From the NCBI GenBank assembly GCA_963675935.2, contig CAXXPV010000006.1, positions 116,162-180,161 of the forward strand: DNA of 64,000 nucleotides. The letters are read 5' to 3'. The notes beneath the pieces are model-generated. The model made no database searches. It saw only the letters and a program-made list of their open reading frames with translations, and was not told where the DNA came from. The DNA is from G963675935 sp963675935. Lineage in GTDB: Bacteria > Planctomycetota > Planctomycetia > Pirellulales > Thermoguttaceae. Position numbers and translations under genes: made by a program. Of this stretch, positions 1 to 12,700 are shown one piece after another. The stretch's first letter is position 1. Each line of letters begins with the position of its first letter.

Positions 1-2
1 AT

Positions 3-365
3 ATCGAGAAACAAAATGGGACGTTGCCGGCGGCGGGAATTGTATTTGGATATTTGGATAAGCGTAACTTTTGGAGTTTAGTGATCGACGGAACTACTCA
101 AACTGCCGTAAAGCTTGCGCATGTGAAAGATGCCAAGACGGTGAGCGAAACATGCGTTCCTTTCACGATGCGGTTCGAACAAAAAGAGGTGCGAATCTCC
201 CTTGAAATACACCACCCATCGCTTATCAAAGTTCGTGTGAACGAATCTCTGGCGATGATCTGTAAATCGGCAGGCGAAATCCAACAAGGCCGACTTGGTT
301 TATCGCTGCAAACTGGAATGTGCGGTTTTTCCAACTTTAGAATTACAGGAGTGGCCAAAAAATAG
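3..365 (+). CDS. 3' end of a truncated gene, possible LamG/DUF1080-like domain
   Basis: The frame is open to the left edge of the window, so this is the C-terminal part (about 120 residues) of a larger protein; the first in-frame start-like codon (TTG at 24) is probably internal. The text alternates short beta-strand-like stretches and ends GRLGLSLQTGMCGFSNFRITG, the kind of ending seen in concanavalin-like jelly-roll domains (LamG/DUF1080), where the last strand carries a Phe-x-Asn/Asp-hydrophobic motif. This resemblance is inferred from pattern only. It stops at 363-365 (TAG), followed by a repeat-rich gap. No catalytic residues can be assigned. Confidence 0.55.
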   Translation: MEKQNGTLPAAGIVFGYLDKRNFWSLVIDGTTQTAVKLAHVKDAKTVSETCVPFTMRFEQKEVRISLEIHHPSLIKVRVNESLAMICKSAGEIQQGRLGLSLQTGMCGFSNFRITGVAKK

Positions 366-708
366 GATCATCAAATGGCTTGGTGAAATATTGCCGGGTA
401 GCCGGATAGCCCGAAGGGCTTGAATAGGACAGCCCAGGGTTGCCGCTCCGAGCGGCTACCCTGGGTTCGCGTGACGACGAACAATGAGAAACCCCAACGG
501 GGTTTGGTAGGGGAGGGCGACCATGCCGCAATCTCCGCGAAATGATTTGACTGCCGTATAGCCCGAAGGGCTTGAATTTGTCGTATAGCCCGAAGGGCTT
601 GAATAGGATAGCCCAGGGTTGCGATCCGAGCGGCTGCCCCTATTGCCATAGAGCAGATTGAGGTGCCCGGCGTACGACATCAAGCCGTCTTCCCTGGGGT
701 AAGGAATT
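366..708. repeat. Intergenic cluster of short palindromic repeats
   Basis: No gene is visible. Three copies of a short unit containing GCCCGAAGGGC start near 408, 560 and 587. Between them lie a palindrome-like block around 432-466 (CCCAGGGTTGCCGCTCCGAG... ending CTACCCTGGG), a degenerate second copy around 608-640, and an AACCCCAACGGGGTT hairpin near 490-505. The same combination recurs at 58868-59105, so this is a dispersed composite repeat of the genome and not a gene-specific regulator. Confidence 0.75.
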
Positions 709-1752
709 ATGACTGACCAGTTGTCCACAACATCGACATTCGAGCAGACCTACGAACACATCAAGGCGATTCTGGCCGAAGCCCGCCAAACCGCCTACCG
801 TGCCATTAATTCGGCAATGGTCGCGGCTTATTGGGAAGTCGGCCGCACGATTGTCGAGGAAGAACAGCGAGGGGGGCAGCGCGCCGACTACGGGCAAGAG
901 GTTGTCAATAATTTGGCACACAGGCTCCGTGCTGATTTTGGCAAGGGATTCGACCGCAGCAACCTATGGCACATGCGATCCTTCTACCTCTTTTGGCCAA
1001 TTCTCGACGCAGTGCGTCGAGAATTGTCCTGGACCCACTACCGCCTCCTTCTTCGCGTCGAAAACCCTGACGCCAGAAGCTTTTACGAAAATGAGGCCAT
1101 CAACGCCCGCTGGTCTACCCGCGAATTGGAGCGGCAAATCCACTCCCTGCTTTTCGAGCGATTGGCCCTGAGCCGGGATCGTGAGGGGGTGTTGGCTTTG
1201 GCCCAAAGTGGACACGAAATCCAGCAGCCAAGCGACCTTATCAAAGACCCTTATGTCCTGGAGTTCGCTGGCATTCCCCAGCACGAACGATACCTCGAAA
1301 CGGACCTCGAACAGGCGCTGGTCGATAAACTTCGTGAGTTTCTGTTGGAGTTGGGCAAGGGATTTGCCTTCATGGCCCGGCAGCAACGCATCACGCTCGA
1401 CGGCCAACACTATTGGATCGACCTGGTTTTTTACAACCGGCTCACCCGCTCGTTCGTGTTGATCGACCTGAAAGTCGGGGCGCTCACGCACCAAGACTTG
1501 GGGCAGATGCAAATGTACGTCAACTATTACCAACGGGAGATCACGGCCCCCGACGAGAATCCGCCCGTGGGCATCGTGCTTTGCGCCGACAAAAATGACG
1601 CCGTGGTGCGTTACACCTTGTCGGAGGACAACAAACAGATATTCGCTTCCCGCTACAAACTATATTTTCCCACCGAGAAGGAATTGGCCGACGAGTTGCA
1701 ACGAGAACGGCAGGCTATTGAAATGGCGACCCGTCTAAGTTCTGACATCTGA
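709..1752 (+). CDS. YhcG/DUF1016-family PD-(D/E)XK nuclease-like protein
   Basis: The 347-residue product matches the YhcG (DUF1016) layout. An N-terminal helical DUF1016_N part (about 1-170) has the typical AYWEVGRTIVEEE and LRADFGKGFDRSNLWHMRSF text. A C-terminal PD-(D/E)XK-like nuclease part (about 180-330) contains YWIDLVFYN and VLIDLKVGALTHQDLGQM; the Asp of the first motif and the Asp-x-Lys of the second are the expected metal and catalytic positions. E. coli YhcG is of similar size. Family members are often carried near restriction or mobile DNA. The ATG at 709 follows GGGGTAAGGAATT. The gene ends only 17 bp before the topoisomerase VI A-like gene on the same strand, so the two are probably co-transcribed. 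Actual nuclease activity is inferred. Confidence 0.85.
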   Translation: MTDQLSTTSTFEQTYEHIKAILAEARQTAYRAINSAMVAAYWEVGRTIVEEEQRGGQRADYGQEVVNNLAHRLRADFGKGFDRSNLWHMRSFYLFWPILDAVRRELSWTHYRLLLRVENPDARSFYENEAINARWSTRELERQIHSLLFERLALSRDREGVLALAQSGHEIQQPSDLIKDPYVLEFAGIPQHERYLETDLEQALVDKLREFLLELGKGFAFMARQQRITLDGQHYWIDLVFYNRLTRSFVLIDLKVGALTHQDLGQMQMYVNYYQREITAPDENPPVGIVLCADKNDAVVRYTLSEDNKQIFASRYKLYFPTEKELADELQRERQAIEMATRLSSDI

Positions 1753-1769
1753 CCCCTGACCACCAACCC

Positions 1770-2879
1770 ATGCCAACCAAACTAAACACTCGCGACGCGA
1801 ACACTCTCAAACGCATCCAGAAAATGGCCGACGCCGTCGTCGATTTGGCCGCAAAAAAACGCGACCCGTATGTCGACGTGCCCGCCCGATCGCTGTCGAA
1901 TGTCAAATACAACAAGACGCGCAAGTTCATCGAGATGGGCAGCGCGACGAACCGCCGCCACCTGTTCAATCTGTCGCAAGCGAAAACTTACATGCAGACG
2001 ATGCTCGTGGCCAGCGGCGCCACGCAACTTATCGAACAGGGAAAGACCACGAGCATCCGAGGTCTCTACTACCTCTTGAAACACACGATCGAAGGCGCCA
2101 AGGAAGAAACTTTCAGCGATCAGGCCGAGTGCGATCCGGTCATCGAGGATTGCGAGGTGCTGCTGAACAGCCTGCGCGAAGAGTTGCATCTTTACGCCCA
2201 AAAACGCGGCGAAATGGTCGGCGAACTCACTCTGGTCGACTCCGGCGACGAAATCGATTGCTCGCGGATGGGCTCCGGCGGCTACGGCGTTCCTTCGATC
2301 GTCGAGCCGTCGGTCATCGAGTTCAAGAAGTGCAACGCGAAGTTCATCCTGCACGTCGAAAAAGACACGGTCTGGCAGCGGTTCAACGAGGACAAATTTT
2401 GGCGCAAGCACAAGTGCATTTTGACGCACGGCAGCGGCCAGCCTCCGCGCGGCGTGCGCCGGATGCTGCACCGCATGCACGACGAACTGAAACTGCCGAT
2501 CATCTGCCTCTTGGATAACGATCCGTGGGGATATTACATCTACAGCGTCATCAAGCAAGGCTCGATCAATCTTGCCTATGAGTCGCAACGGATGGCGATT
2601 CCCGACGCCAAGTTTTTGGGCCTCCGCTCGAAAGATTTTAAGCAGTGCCAGTTGTCGGAAAGTGTGCGTATCACATTGAACGACACCGACCGCAAGCGGG
2701 CGAAGCAGATCGCCGCCTATCCGTGGTTCGCGCAGAAGAAGGAGTGGCAAAAGGAAATCCAGGGGCTGATTGACAACGGCTTCAAGCTCGAAGTCGAAGC
2801 GTTGATCAGCAAGGACATCAGCTACGTGACCGAGGAGTATACTCCGGCGCGGATCAAAGCGCAGGATTGGCTGGATTAG
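1770..2879 (+). CDS. top6A: DNA topoisomerase VI subunit A (Spo11-type)
   Basis: The 369 residues match the size of archaeal Topo VI A subunits. The winged-helix/CAP part carries TTSIRGLYYLLKHT, whose Tyr100/Tyr101 region is the strand-cleaving tyrosine site of the Spo11/Top6A family. The Toprim part shows FILHVEKDTVWQRF (the metal-binding Glu) and LLDNDPWGYYIYSVIKQGS (the Asp-x-Asp metal site), close to archaeal DADPYGWYIYS-type text. The family makes ATP-dependent type IIB double-strand passage with subunit B (a GHKL ATPase). No subunit B gene is present in the window, and the immediate upstream neighbour is a YhcG-like nuclease. The start ATG at 1770 has no strong Shine-Dalgarno sequence. 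All core motifs look intact, so it is unlikely to be a pseudogene. Confidence 0.88.
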   Translation: MPTKLNTRDANTLKRIQKMADAVVDLAAKKRDPYVDVPARSLSNVKYNKTRKFIEMGSATNRRHLFNLSQAKTYMQTMLVASGATQLIEQGKTTSIRGLYYLLKHTIEGAKEETFSDQAECDPVIEDCEVLLNSLREELHLYAQKRGEMVGELTLVDSGDEIDCSRMGSGGYGVPSIVEPSVIEFKKCNAKFILHVEKDTVWQRFNEDKFWRKHKCILTHGSGQPPRGVRRMLHRMHDELKLPIICLLDNDPWGYYIYSVIKQGSINLAYESQRMAIPDAKFLGLRSKDFKQCQLSESVRITLNDTDRKRAKQIAAYPWFAQKKEWQKEIQGLIDNGFKLEVEALISKDISYVTEEYTPARIKAQDWLD

Positions 2880-2922
2880 GGGGAAGTGCGCACCCCCGGG
2901 AGAATTGCATAGTCCATTGCTT

Positions 2923-3386
2923 GTCGTTCGTAGTCCCGCCTTTCTCTCTGTTGCCCTGCAAGGAGTTACGACGACGGAACAATAACCTTTCGGCGATTCC
3001 GGCCGCCCTCTCCCCCAGCCACACTCCCCCGTCGGACGGACGAGGGGAGCGGAGAAAGGCGGACGGTCTCTAAAGGGGGAACTACGAACGACTTTGCAAT
3101 TCTTCATTTGGCGGGGTCGCCAACAACTTGGCATGACGCCGCTGGACGATGACGCCCCCCCAATCACCGCATTCGGCTCACGGATTTTCCGCCGTCGAAC
3201 TCCATAAATCTGTTCAATCCGCCGACTTGGCGGAACTAAAATCAACCGCCGTTCGTCTAACGGCCAGTAGGGCTTAATGTCAAAAGACCCGACATGCTTG
3301 GCGGAAGAACTGCCAAGTTGTTCGTAGCTCCGCCTTTGGGCGGTTTTCGGGGTTGAATTCCATCTCAAGGCGGGACTACGAACGAC
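2923..3386. repeat. 20-bp inverted repeat pair (CGTAGTCCCGCCTT family)
   Basis: Positions 2923-2942 (GTCGTTCGTAGTCCCGCCTT) and 3367-3386 are perfect reverse complements. Partial copies lie near 3075-3090 and 3319-3337. The arms are 424 bp apart, so a local hairpin is unlikely; this looks like two opposed copies of a dispersed repeat. Confidence 0.7.
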
Positions 3387-3505
3387 GCGCAATGGAGTTT
3401 GCAACGGACTTTCCAAGGTAGCCGAGAACGTGGTTTATCCCCCTCGGCTTAGTGGACAGTAATACCCGAGAGTGGGCAAGTGCCACTCCGTTACAGTTTA
3501 TCTGC

Positions 3506-3533
3506 TTGACATATTTAACCCAGTTGTTAGGCT
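3506..3533 (+). promoter_or_regulatory. Possible sigma-70 promoter of the giant gene
   Basis: TTGACA at 3506-3511 is followed, 16 bases later, by TAGGCT at 3528-3533, in the locally A/T-rich stretch upstream of the giant gene. The -35 match is perfect and the -10 is poor. The start codon is about 220 bp downstream, so this is only a candidate. Confidence 0.3.
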
Positions 3534-3753
3534 AGAACTCTATGTAACCAGCGTCCGCAAACGGTTATGCCGGGGATATTATACGGTTTCCAGCTTGAGA
3601 TAGCGCATTTTTCACGGAGGGCCAACGCGCTAATTCTAGTTGGGATTGTAATTATAGGCTCCACTTGCCGGGTGATGGGGACATAGTTGCCGGATCGTTG
3701 ACGACTGCAACACATTCTTCTTGCTCTTAGGAACATCGGAAGGAGTTGGGGAT

Positions 3754-6700
3754 ATGGGAAATTGGGGTATTCTACGCCGTCGTTCTACCGCCAAATCGGC
3801 CCGAACCATTCAGCGCAAACCTCAAGATTCGTTGAGTTCGCGATGCTACCGCGGACTCCGCATCGAGCAATTTGAAGAGCGTGCCCTGCTGAGCATCGGC
3901 ACGTGGAGCGAGATTGGTCCCGCGCCGATCTACGATGGCGACACGGTGACCGTCGCGCCAGTCTCCTCCGAGGGCGACTATCTGAACGAGGTAGCCGGGG
4001 CCATCACCGCGGTGCTTGCCCATCCGACCAACGCCGACATTCTTTACGTCGGCACGGCCAATGGCGGCGTTTGGCGAACCGCCAACGCCACGGCCGCAAG
4101 CCCCACGTGGACCGCCCTGACCGACAACATGGAGTCGCTCTCGATCGGTTCATTGGCCTTCGACACGACCGACACGAGCTATCAGACGATCGTCGCCGGC
4201 ATCGCCAAGCTGAGCGACGCTTCGCGGGCGGGCGGCGTTTTGAACGGGCTTCTCTACACCTCCGACGGCGGTGGCAGTTGGACCCAGCTTGATGGCGACG
4301 GTTTGTTGGACGGCAAGAGTTGCACTGGCGTCGCCGCGCGCGGCAACACGATTCTCGTCGCGGTCGATAACTCGAAGTCGGGGGGCTACGGCGACGTCGG
4401 CATTTACCGCAGCACCGACGGCGGCACGACTTTTGCGAAGGTTTCCAGCGGAAGCGGCGGCACCACCGGCTTGCCCGGCGGCATCGCCTACGATCTCGCC
4501 GCCGACCCGACCAACTCGAAAGTTTTCTATACGGCCATTGTCGGCGCCGACAACTACGAAGGCTCGAACGGCATTTACAAGACCACCGACACCGGCGCTA
4601 CGTGGACGAAGGTCAGCAGCCTGGCCCTCGACGCGTTTCTTATGACCACGACGACGACCACGACGACGTCGCCGTACACGACGGTGGGGGTAACCCATCG
4701 AGTTCAGATTACCGTCGGCAATTCCGGCCAGGTGTACGTCGGCATCGTCAACGCGGCGATTTCAGCCTCGACGCAGTGGGAGCTTGATTACGATCAGCTC
4801 GTCGCCGTCTATCGGTCGGGCGATGGCGGAACGACGTGGACTGCGATGGACTTGCCGAAGGCCGTCGAAGACGGCGTTTCGCAGGCGATTACGTTCGAGC
4901 GCGATCCCGCCGCTTCGGGCGATTTGATGGGATCGTTGCCGAGCGGTCAGGGAACCGTCCACTTTTCGATCGTGGCCGACCCGACCAACGCCAACATCGT
5001 GTACATCGGCGGCGATGCCCAGATGACCACGACCGCCACGTCGTCGTCGAGCACGGCCCTGCTGTTCCGCGGCAACGCCTCGCTAGCGACCGGCAAGCAA
5101 TGGACATCCTTGACCGGCACGAACACGGCCAGCGGTTCCACGCCGCACGCCGAATCGCGCGACATGACGTTTGACGCCAACGGCCGGCTCATCGAGGTCG
5201 ACGACGGCGGCATTTACCTCCGCACCACCCCCACCGACGCCACCGGCGATTGGTATTCGCTCAACGGCGATCTCCAGATCACCGAGATCACGAGCATCGC
5301 CTACGACACCATTTCCAACGTGGTCATCGCCGGCACGCAGGACAACGGCGTCGCCGAGCAAACGGCTTCCGACAGCAGCGTGTGGCGCGAAGTGACCGTG
5401 GGCGACGGCGGCGACGTGGCCGTGGTCGTCGACGACGCCAGCCTTGCCGCCACCGGCGAGTCCTATCGTTATTCCAGCGGCGCCTATCTCGATGATTTCA
5501 CGCTCCGAACCATCGACGCCGCCAACAACGTCGTCGCCACGGTCAAGCCGGCCCTGATCGTTATTGGAACCGGCAAGATGACTTTCGCGAAGTTTGACGG
5601 CGGCCAGTACGACACGCCCATCGCCATCAACGCGGTCGATCCGTCGCGGCTGGTCATCGGCGGCGCCTTATCGGCGTACGAGTCGTCCGATCGCGGCGCG
5701 ACATTGAACTTCCTGTACGAAGGGGGCGGCGCCAACGCCATGGTCTACGGCGGTTACATCGGCACGACGGCCTACGTGAACGTGCTCTGGGTCGCCACGG
5801 ACGACGGCGTCTACTTGCGGACCACGGGCTACGGCATGCTGGAGAAAACGAACTACTCCGGCGGGGCCGCGCTCGACATCGTTGTCGATCCGACCAACTG
5901 GAAAAACGCTTACGTCATCGACAAGAGCCACGTCTACGTCACGACCGACGCGGGAGAGAGTTGGACCGACATCACCGGCATCTACGCCGCCAGCGGTCTC
6001 CGCTCGCTCGAGTACATTTCCAGCGGCAGCACCGGCGCCGTTCTCGTCGGCGGCGATCAGGGGGTCTACCGTTGCCAGGCCGACTCGCTGGGGACATGGT
6101 ACGCGCTCGGCGCCGACCTGCCCAACGCGGCCGTCTACGACATGGACTACGACGTCGAGGACGACGTTTTGGTCATCGGCACGCTCGGCCGCGGCGCATG
6201 GACGCTCGAAGACGTGCGCAACGAGATTTTCGGCACGCCCCGGCTCCTTTCGGTCGGCCTCGACGCGACTGTCTACACCTCGAAAGTTTCTCCCACCTTG
6301 ACGACGACGCCGTCCGAGGTCATTCTCACGTTCAACGACGGCCAGACGATCGACGCATCGACGCTCTCGGGCATTCAAGTCACCAGCGCCGGCGAGAACG
6401 GCTTGTTCTACGACGCGGAAACCAATCCCTACGACACCGACGACGTGGTGATCGACATCGGCTACGTCGGCATCGGCGACAATCCGAACGAAGTGGTTCT
6501 TCGTTTTTCCTCGACGCTGGCCGACGGCTCGTACCACATCACGCTGGTAGGACAGGGCAGCGACGGCGAGCATCTTTACTACGGCCCCGACGGCAAAGTG
6601 GTGGCGCCCCTGACGAACTCGGCGGGCGTGCCCATCGGGTTCGGCGACATCATCGATCCCGACACCGGCGAGATTTACCAGGACGGCGTGAATTACGTTT

Positions 6701-9700
6701 GGAGTTTCACGCTCACCCTGGCGCCCGAGGTCACGGCCGTCGTGCCGCAGCCGATCACCCGAGCCTCCGACGGGACGCTCTCGCAGGCCCGCAACCAGAT
6801 CGAGGTCTATTTCAGCCAAGACATGGACGCGGCGTCGGCCGAGACGTTGGCGTTTTATCAATTGATTTCGACGCAGGACACGGCGAACACGTCGGACGAC
6901 GTCGTGTTTCATCCGACGTCGGCGGTGTACAACTCGGCGACGAAGATGGTCACGCTCACGTTCGCCAAGGACCAATCGGGCACTGCCTGCTCCGATCTGG
7001 CTTCCCTGATTACCAGCGCGTCGGCGAGCGCCACGGGCGCGTTCCGCCTGCGCGTGGGCAACGAATACCGCGCGATTGTCACCACGGAGCGATCCAACCT
7101 CCTCGGAAATGACGGCGCGGACGTGGCCTCGACGTTCGGCGGCGCCTGGGATTTAGGCAGCTTCACTTATACGGCCAACACCAAGACGGGGCAATCGTGG
7201 GTCGTTTCGGGCGAGGTCGCCGCGGTCGTCGATTACGATCTCCAATGGCCCGGCGGCCAAGACGACGTTGGCTCGCGCAGCCTGCCCGAGGGAGCGACCG
7301 ACGTTACCGCCGAAAGCCACTCCTACGTGGACAGCGGCGACACGGGCAACGAGTCCGGCAAGGCCGAAATTACGACCTACTACTACAACTTCAAGAGCGA
7401 CTACGGCGTCGTTGACGGCAGCACGCTGAAAAACGAAGTCACCGAAACGCAGAAGCAGCGGATCCGAGAGATATACTCGTTGTTCACCCAGTACTTCGGC
7501 GTCCAGTTCATCGAATCCGCCGACCAGGGCATCACCTTCGCCGTCGGCGATCTTCGGGCGTTGGACCCCTCCACGACCAACGACGGCGGCGCGGCCGGCA
7601 TGGCCGGGGGCAGCTTGGCCATCGTCAACAGCTTCTACGACTGGGGCAACTGCGTGTACGGCAGTTCGTTCATGTCAACCGCCATGCACGAAATCGCCCA
7701 CTGCCTGGGCTTCATGCACAGCTACGACGTCGCCGTCTCGGAGATCATGGGCGACAGCGGCAGCGCCAGCACCACCTCGTCGGAAAGCACCTTCCCCGGC
7801 AATGTTGACATCAACACCGGCCTGTATTTGTATCGCGCCGACAGCATGGACGTGGACATGTACAAGTTCACGGTCGATCAGACGGGCACGTTCAGCGCCG
7901 AGGCGATTGCCCAGCAGCTCGAAAACGCCAGCCTCTTGGACACGTCGATCATCCTTTACGACGCCAACGGGAACGTCATCGCCAGCAACGACGATTACTA
8001 CGACGACGACTCGTATCTGACGGTCGATTTGAAGGCGGGAACGTACTACGTCGGCGTCAGCGCCAGCGGCACGACGTACGACGCGACCGAGGCCGACAGC
8101 GGCATCGGCGGCACGACCCAGGGCAAGTACGAATTGCGGCTGAACTTCACGCCGAAGGACAACGTCCAATTGACCAGCGACGTAGGCATCGCCTTGGACG
8201 GCGACACCGACGGCACGGCCGGCGGCGCCTACAATTTCTGGTTCAACGTTCAAACCAAGAGCGACGACAACACCAGTCCGCTCGACACCGACGGCCATGA
8301 CAATCTCGTCGTGCCCGGCGGCTACAGCTCCTTCACGGACGGCCAATACTTCTCCCTGAGCGACTCGACCACAACGGTCACTTTCGAGTTCGACACGTCG
8401 GGCAACGGCGTAAGTTCGGGAAGGACGGCGATTACGCTTACGTCAACCGCGAACAGCGCAAGCAAAGTTGCCGCGATCATCGCCGAGCAAATCAACGCGG
8501 CTGCCACCGCCAGTGGATTGGCAATCACGGCCCAGGCAACCGCCGACAGCGGCACGGTCAAGCTCTCCGGCACGACCATCCAGATCGAGGGACTCAGAAA
8601 CCGCACGATCTTCGTCGATAAGGCAGCGCCGACAACGGCCGTGTCGGGGTGGGTAAAAGCCAGCGCCAGTTCGGCGACGTGCATTCTGCCCGCCGGACAT
8701 GGCTTGGTTTCAGGGAAGTTTGACATTTCCTGGAGTGGAGGCACTCGCTACACCGTCAACGGCACGATTGTGGGCAATGTGCTGACCCTCCAGGGCGGCA
8801 ATGGCGCCGACTTTGTCGCTACCGGCACTACGACGGTTGCCGTCTGCCTCACCGATGGCACCCTGGCTCATCCCTATACGACGATCGACGCGGCCGTCGA
8901 TGCGTCCACATCGGGCGACATCATCCGCGTCGTCGGCAACAACTTCGCGAACGACAACGGCGGAGACGGTATCATCGCGGTGGCCGGCTCTCAGTTGGCC
9001 GACGGTCAGAAATTCAAGATTTCCGACGCCACGACGTCCTACGTCTTCGAGCTTGACAACAACAACAAGGTCACCACCGGCAACATCCGCGTGGCGTTCA
9101 CGGCGACCGACAACGCCGCCACGGTGGCCAAGGCGATCGCCGCCGCGATCAACTCGATTAGCTGGATCCCAACCGGATTGGGCACAACCACCTCCGCTCG
9201 CTATGCCGGCGGAATCTACGCCAACGCGACGGTTTCGGGCGACACCGTCTATGTCGACGGCCATACGGTGACGATCGACCTCGGCGCGACGAAGCTCAAG
9301 ACGACCTTGCAGGACAACAAGGCCTACGAGATCGGCGTCGATCCGCTGGGCAACACCTTGGCCGACGGCAAGAAGCTGGAAGTGCCCCAGGGCGTGACCC
9401 TCATGTTCGACGCCGGCGCCGTCGTCAAGCTGCGCAACGCCAACATCGACGTGGGCAGCTCGACCGTCAAAATCGACCGCAGCGAGGGCGCGGTTCAAGT
9501 GTTGGGAACTCCCGACAACGACGTCTGGTTCACCTCGTACCTGAACGAGCGGATCGGCACCGACAGCTACACGAACACGACCTCGGCCTCGGCCGGCGAC
9601 TGGGGCGGCTTGGTCTTCCGCAACGATTACGACTACGACGAGCAGGAAGACGATCTGACGCGCATCGTTCTCGAACAGGAAGGCATCTTCCTCGACTACG

Positions 9701-12700
9701 TCAACAACGCCAACATCAGCTACGGCGGCGGCAAGGTGACGGTCAATGGCGTCACCTCGGTTTACGATCCGATCCACATGAACGAGGCCCGGCCCACGGT
9801 GACCTACTGCACGATCACCAACAGCGCCGACGCCGCGATGTCGGCCGATCCGAACAGCCTCCTCGAGTCGCAATTGCACGACAGCTACGGCGAGAGTGTT
9901 TACACACTCGATTACAACCGCGTCGGGCCGCAGCTCCACGGCAACACCGTGGCGGACAACAGCCTCAACGCCCTGTTCCTGCGCGTTACGACCGAGGCGG
10001 GCAGTTCGACCGAGACGCTCGACGTCGCGGCCCGCTACGACGACACCGACCTCGTGCTGGCCCTTCCCGAAAACCTCACGATCGCGGGCGACGCCGGCGG
10101 GGCGGTTGCGGTCACGGGAACTTGCCCGCTCACGGCCGACGGCAACAGTGGAATCGCGGTTTGCGCCCGCAGCGAACTTACCGACGGCGACTACTTCGTC
10201 CTCAGCGACGGCCCCGTGCAGATTCGTTTCGAGTTCGATCTGGCTGGCAACGGCGTGAAGAGCGGAACCACGGAGCAACCGAACCTGGCCATCACGGTGC
10301 CGACGGGAACCTCCACGGCAGGCATCGCCACGCTCATCGCCGCGAAGATCAACGCCGCGGCGACGACGTACGGCTTGAAGATCACCGCCACGGCCGCCGG
10401 CAGCGCCGTCAATCTCAGCGGCACGACCGTGAAGATCGACGGGCTCACCGGCGTCTCGGCCCGGCTGGGCGGCCGGTTGATGATCGACCCCGGCGCGATC
10501 GTCAAGCTTTCGGGCACTCGCATCGAGGTGGGCATCGGCGCCGAGTTGATCGCCGAGGGCACCGCCTCCGATCCGATCGTTTTCACCTCGCTTCTGGACG
10601 ACACCTACGGCGCGGGCAGCACGTTCGACACGACCAACAACGACGCGGCGGTCACCGCGGCCGCCGGCAATTGGGGCGGCATCTACTTCTCGCCCACGTC
10701 GACCGGAAGCATCGATTACATCCGCATGAATTACGCCGGCGGCTCGACGGCCATCGAGGGCCGTTTCGCCACCTTTGCGCCGATCGAAATCCGCCAGGCA
10801 ACCGTCCGCGTCGCCGATTCGTTGTTCCAGGACAACACGTGCAGCACGACGGACGACCGCAACGGCCGTGGCAGTGTCTCCCAGTCGTCGGTCATCTACG
10901 TCCTATTCTCGCAGCCGGTGATCGTGAACAACACGATCCGCGACAACACGGCCGCGGCCGTTTGCATCGACGTGAACGCGCTCAACGCCGACAACGTGGC
11001 CGATTGGGGACGTTCGACCGGCGAGGCCGCCGCCTTCGATCAATACGCCGACAACTACGGCGCGCTGGTCCGCGGCAACTTGATGACGAACAATTCCGTC
11101 AACGGCATGGTCGTCCGCGGCGGAGCGTTGACGACCGAGGGCATTTGGGACGACACCGACATCGTCCACGTCGTCTACAGCGCGATCGACATTCCGAATC
11201 TTTCGACATACGGCGGCCTGCGTCTCCAAAGCAGCGCGACCGCCAGTTTGGTCGTCAAGTTCAGCGGCCACAACGCCACCATCACGGCCGGCGGCAGCCC
11301 CCTGGAAATCGAAGACCGCATCGGCGGCACGCTGCAAGTGATCGGAACGGCCGCCCACCCCGTCGTGTTGACCTCGCTGGCCGATGATTCGGTCAGCGCC
11401 GGCTACGATCCCGACTACAATCCGCTCTACGACACGAACAACGACGGCGCCTCGACCGGCACGGCCGGCAATTGGGCCGGCCTTGAACTGACCGAGTACA
11501 GCAATGACCGGAACGTGGCGATCATTCTCGAGTCCGAGCAATCGGTCGGCACCACCATCGAGGCCAACGGCACGACATTCACCTCGCAGTCCCTCGGCCA
11601 AATGGCCTCGAACAGCGAGAGCGGCGACGAGACGTTGCGGCTGGGCTTCGAAGTCGAAGGCGAAATCGACCCCACCCGCCTGACCGACGCCGACGTGTAC
11701 AGTTTCGTCGGGTACGCCGGCACCGAGGTCTGGGTCACCTTCGACGAGACGACCTTCTCATTGGACACCTTCGTCGAGCTGATCGACGCCGACGGCAACG
11801 TGGTGGCCAGCAGCGACAACTGGCGCGACGAAGCCGAGAATTCCACCCTGCTCAAGGGCGGCAATTTGGGCCTGGTCGATAGCGATTGGGGCTACGAAGA
11901 CAACTACAGCATCAACCCGCGCAACGCCGGAATGCGCGTGGTGCTGCCAGGCGTGGAAGGCACGCAGCGGACGTATTACCTCCGCGTCACCAGCAAGGAC
12001 GGCGCGACCTCGGGCCACTACCAGATGCAGGTGAAGCTGTCGTCCACCTACGAGCATCCCGGCTCGACGGTCCGCTACGCGACCATCAAGTATGCCACGA
12101 ACGGCATTTCGGTCTACGGCCAGCCCGACAGCTCGCCGCTGACCAGCGACGTTTACGACACCGAAGCTCCGCAGAACACCACGATCGTCTCGAACGACAC
12201 GATTGCCACGGCCCAGGACGCGGGCAACCTGCTCCGGTCCGACAACGGCTCGATCGACATCACCGGCTATATTTCCAACTACAAGGACGTCGATTGGTAC
12301 GAGTTCACCGCCACTTACGGCGACTCGATCCAGCACATTGCCGGCTTATCGGGCGATGGCTCGGTCTATCCGGTGACCATCGACGTCGATTACGCCGCGG
12401 GCATGTCCAGGGCCGACATCATCGTCTGGGTCTTCGACTCCTCGGGCACCTTGATCCTCAAGGGCGACCAATCGAACATCACCGACGACAATTCGTCCGT
12501 CCTGGAAGGCACTTCCTACGACGATCTCACGGCAGGCTCCTCGGGCACGACCGACGCTTACATCGGGCCGATCTACCTGATGGAAGGCAAAACCTATTAC
12601 ATCGCCGTGACCACCGTGGGCGCGTGGGCCACCGCCTCCACCGACACGACCATCCGCTGGGAACCGGTCGATTCCGTCCAGCGCATCGCCGAAGACAACA

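Larger units (their letters stand above)
2880..3753. other. 874-bp non-coding gap before the giant gene
   Basis: No convincing gene was found on either strand; the long minus frame crossing this region is a shadow of top6A. The gap carries repeats of the TTCGTAG(T/C)YCCGCCTT type (see 2923-3386) and, in its A/T-richer right half (about 3490-3700), the likely control region of the giant gene. Confidence 0.7.

Noticed and set aside
1782..3416. 544-codon minus-strand frame over top6A and the following gap
   Set aside because: The part over top6A is a codon-bias shadow, and the remainder crosses intergenic repeats. No recognisable motif.
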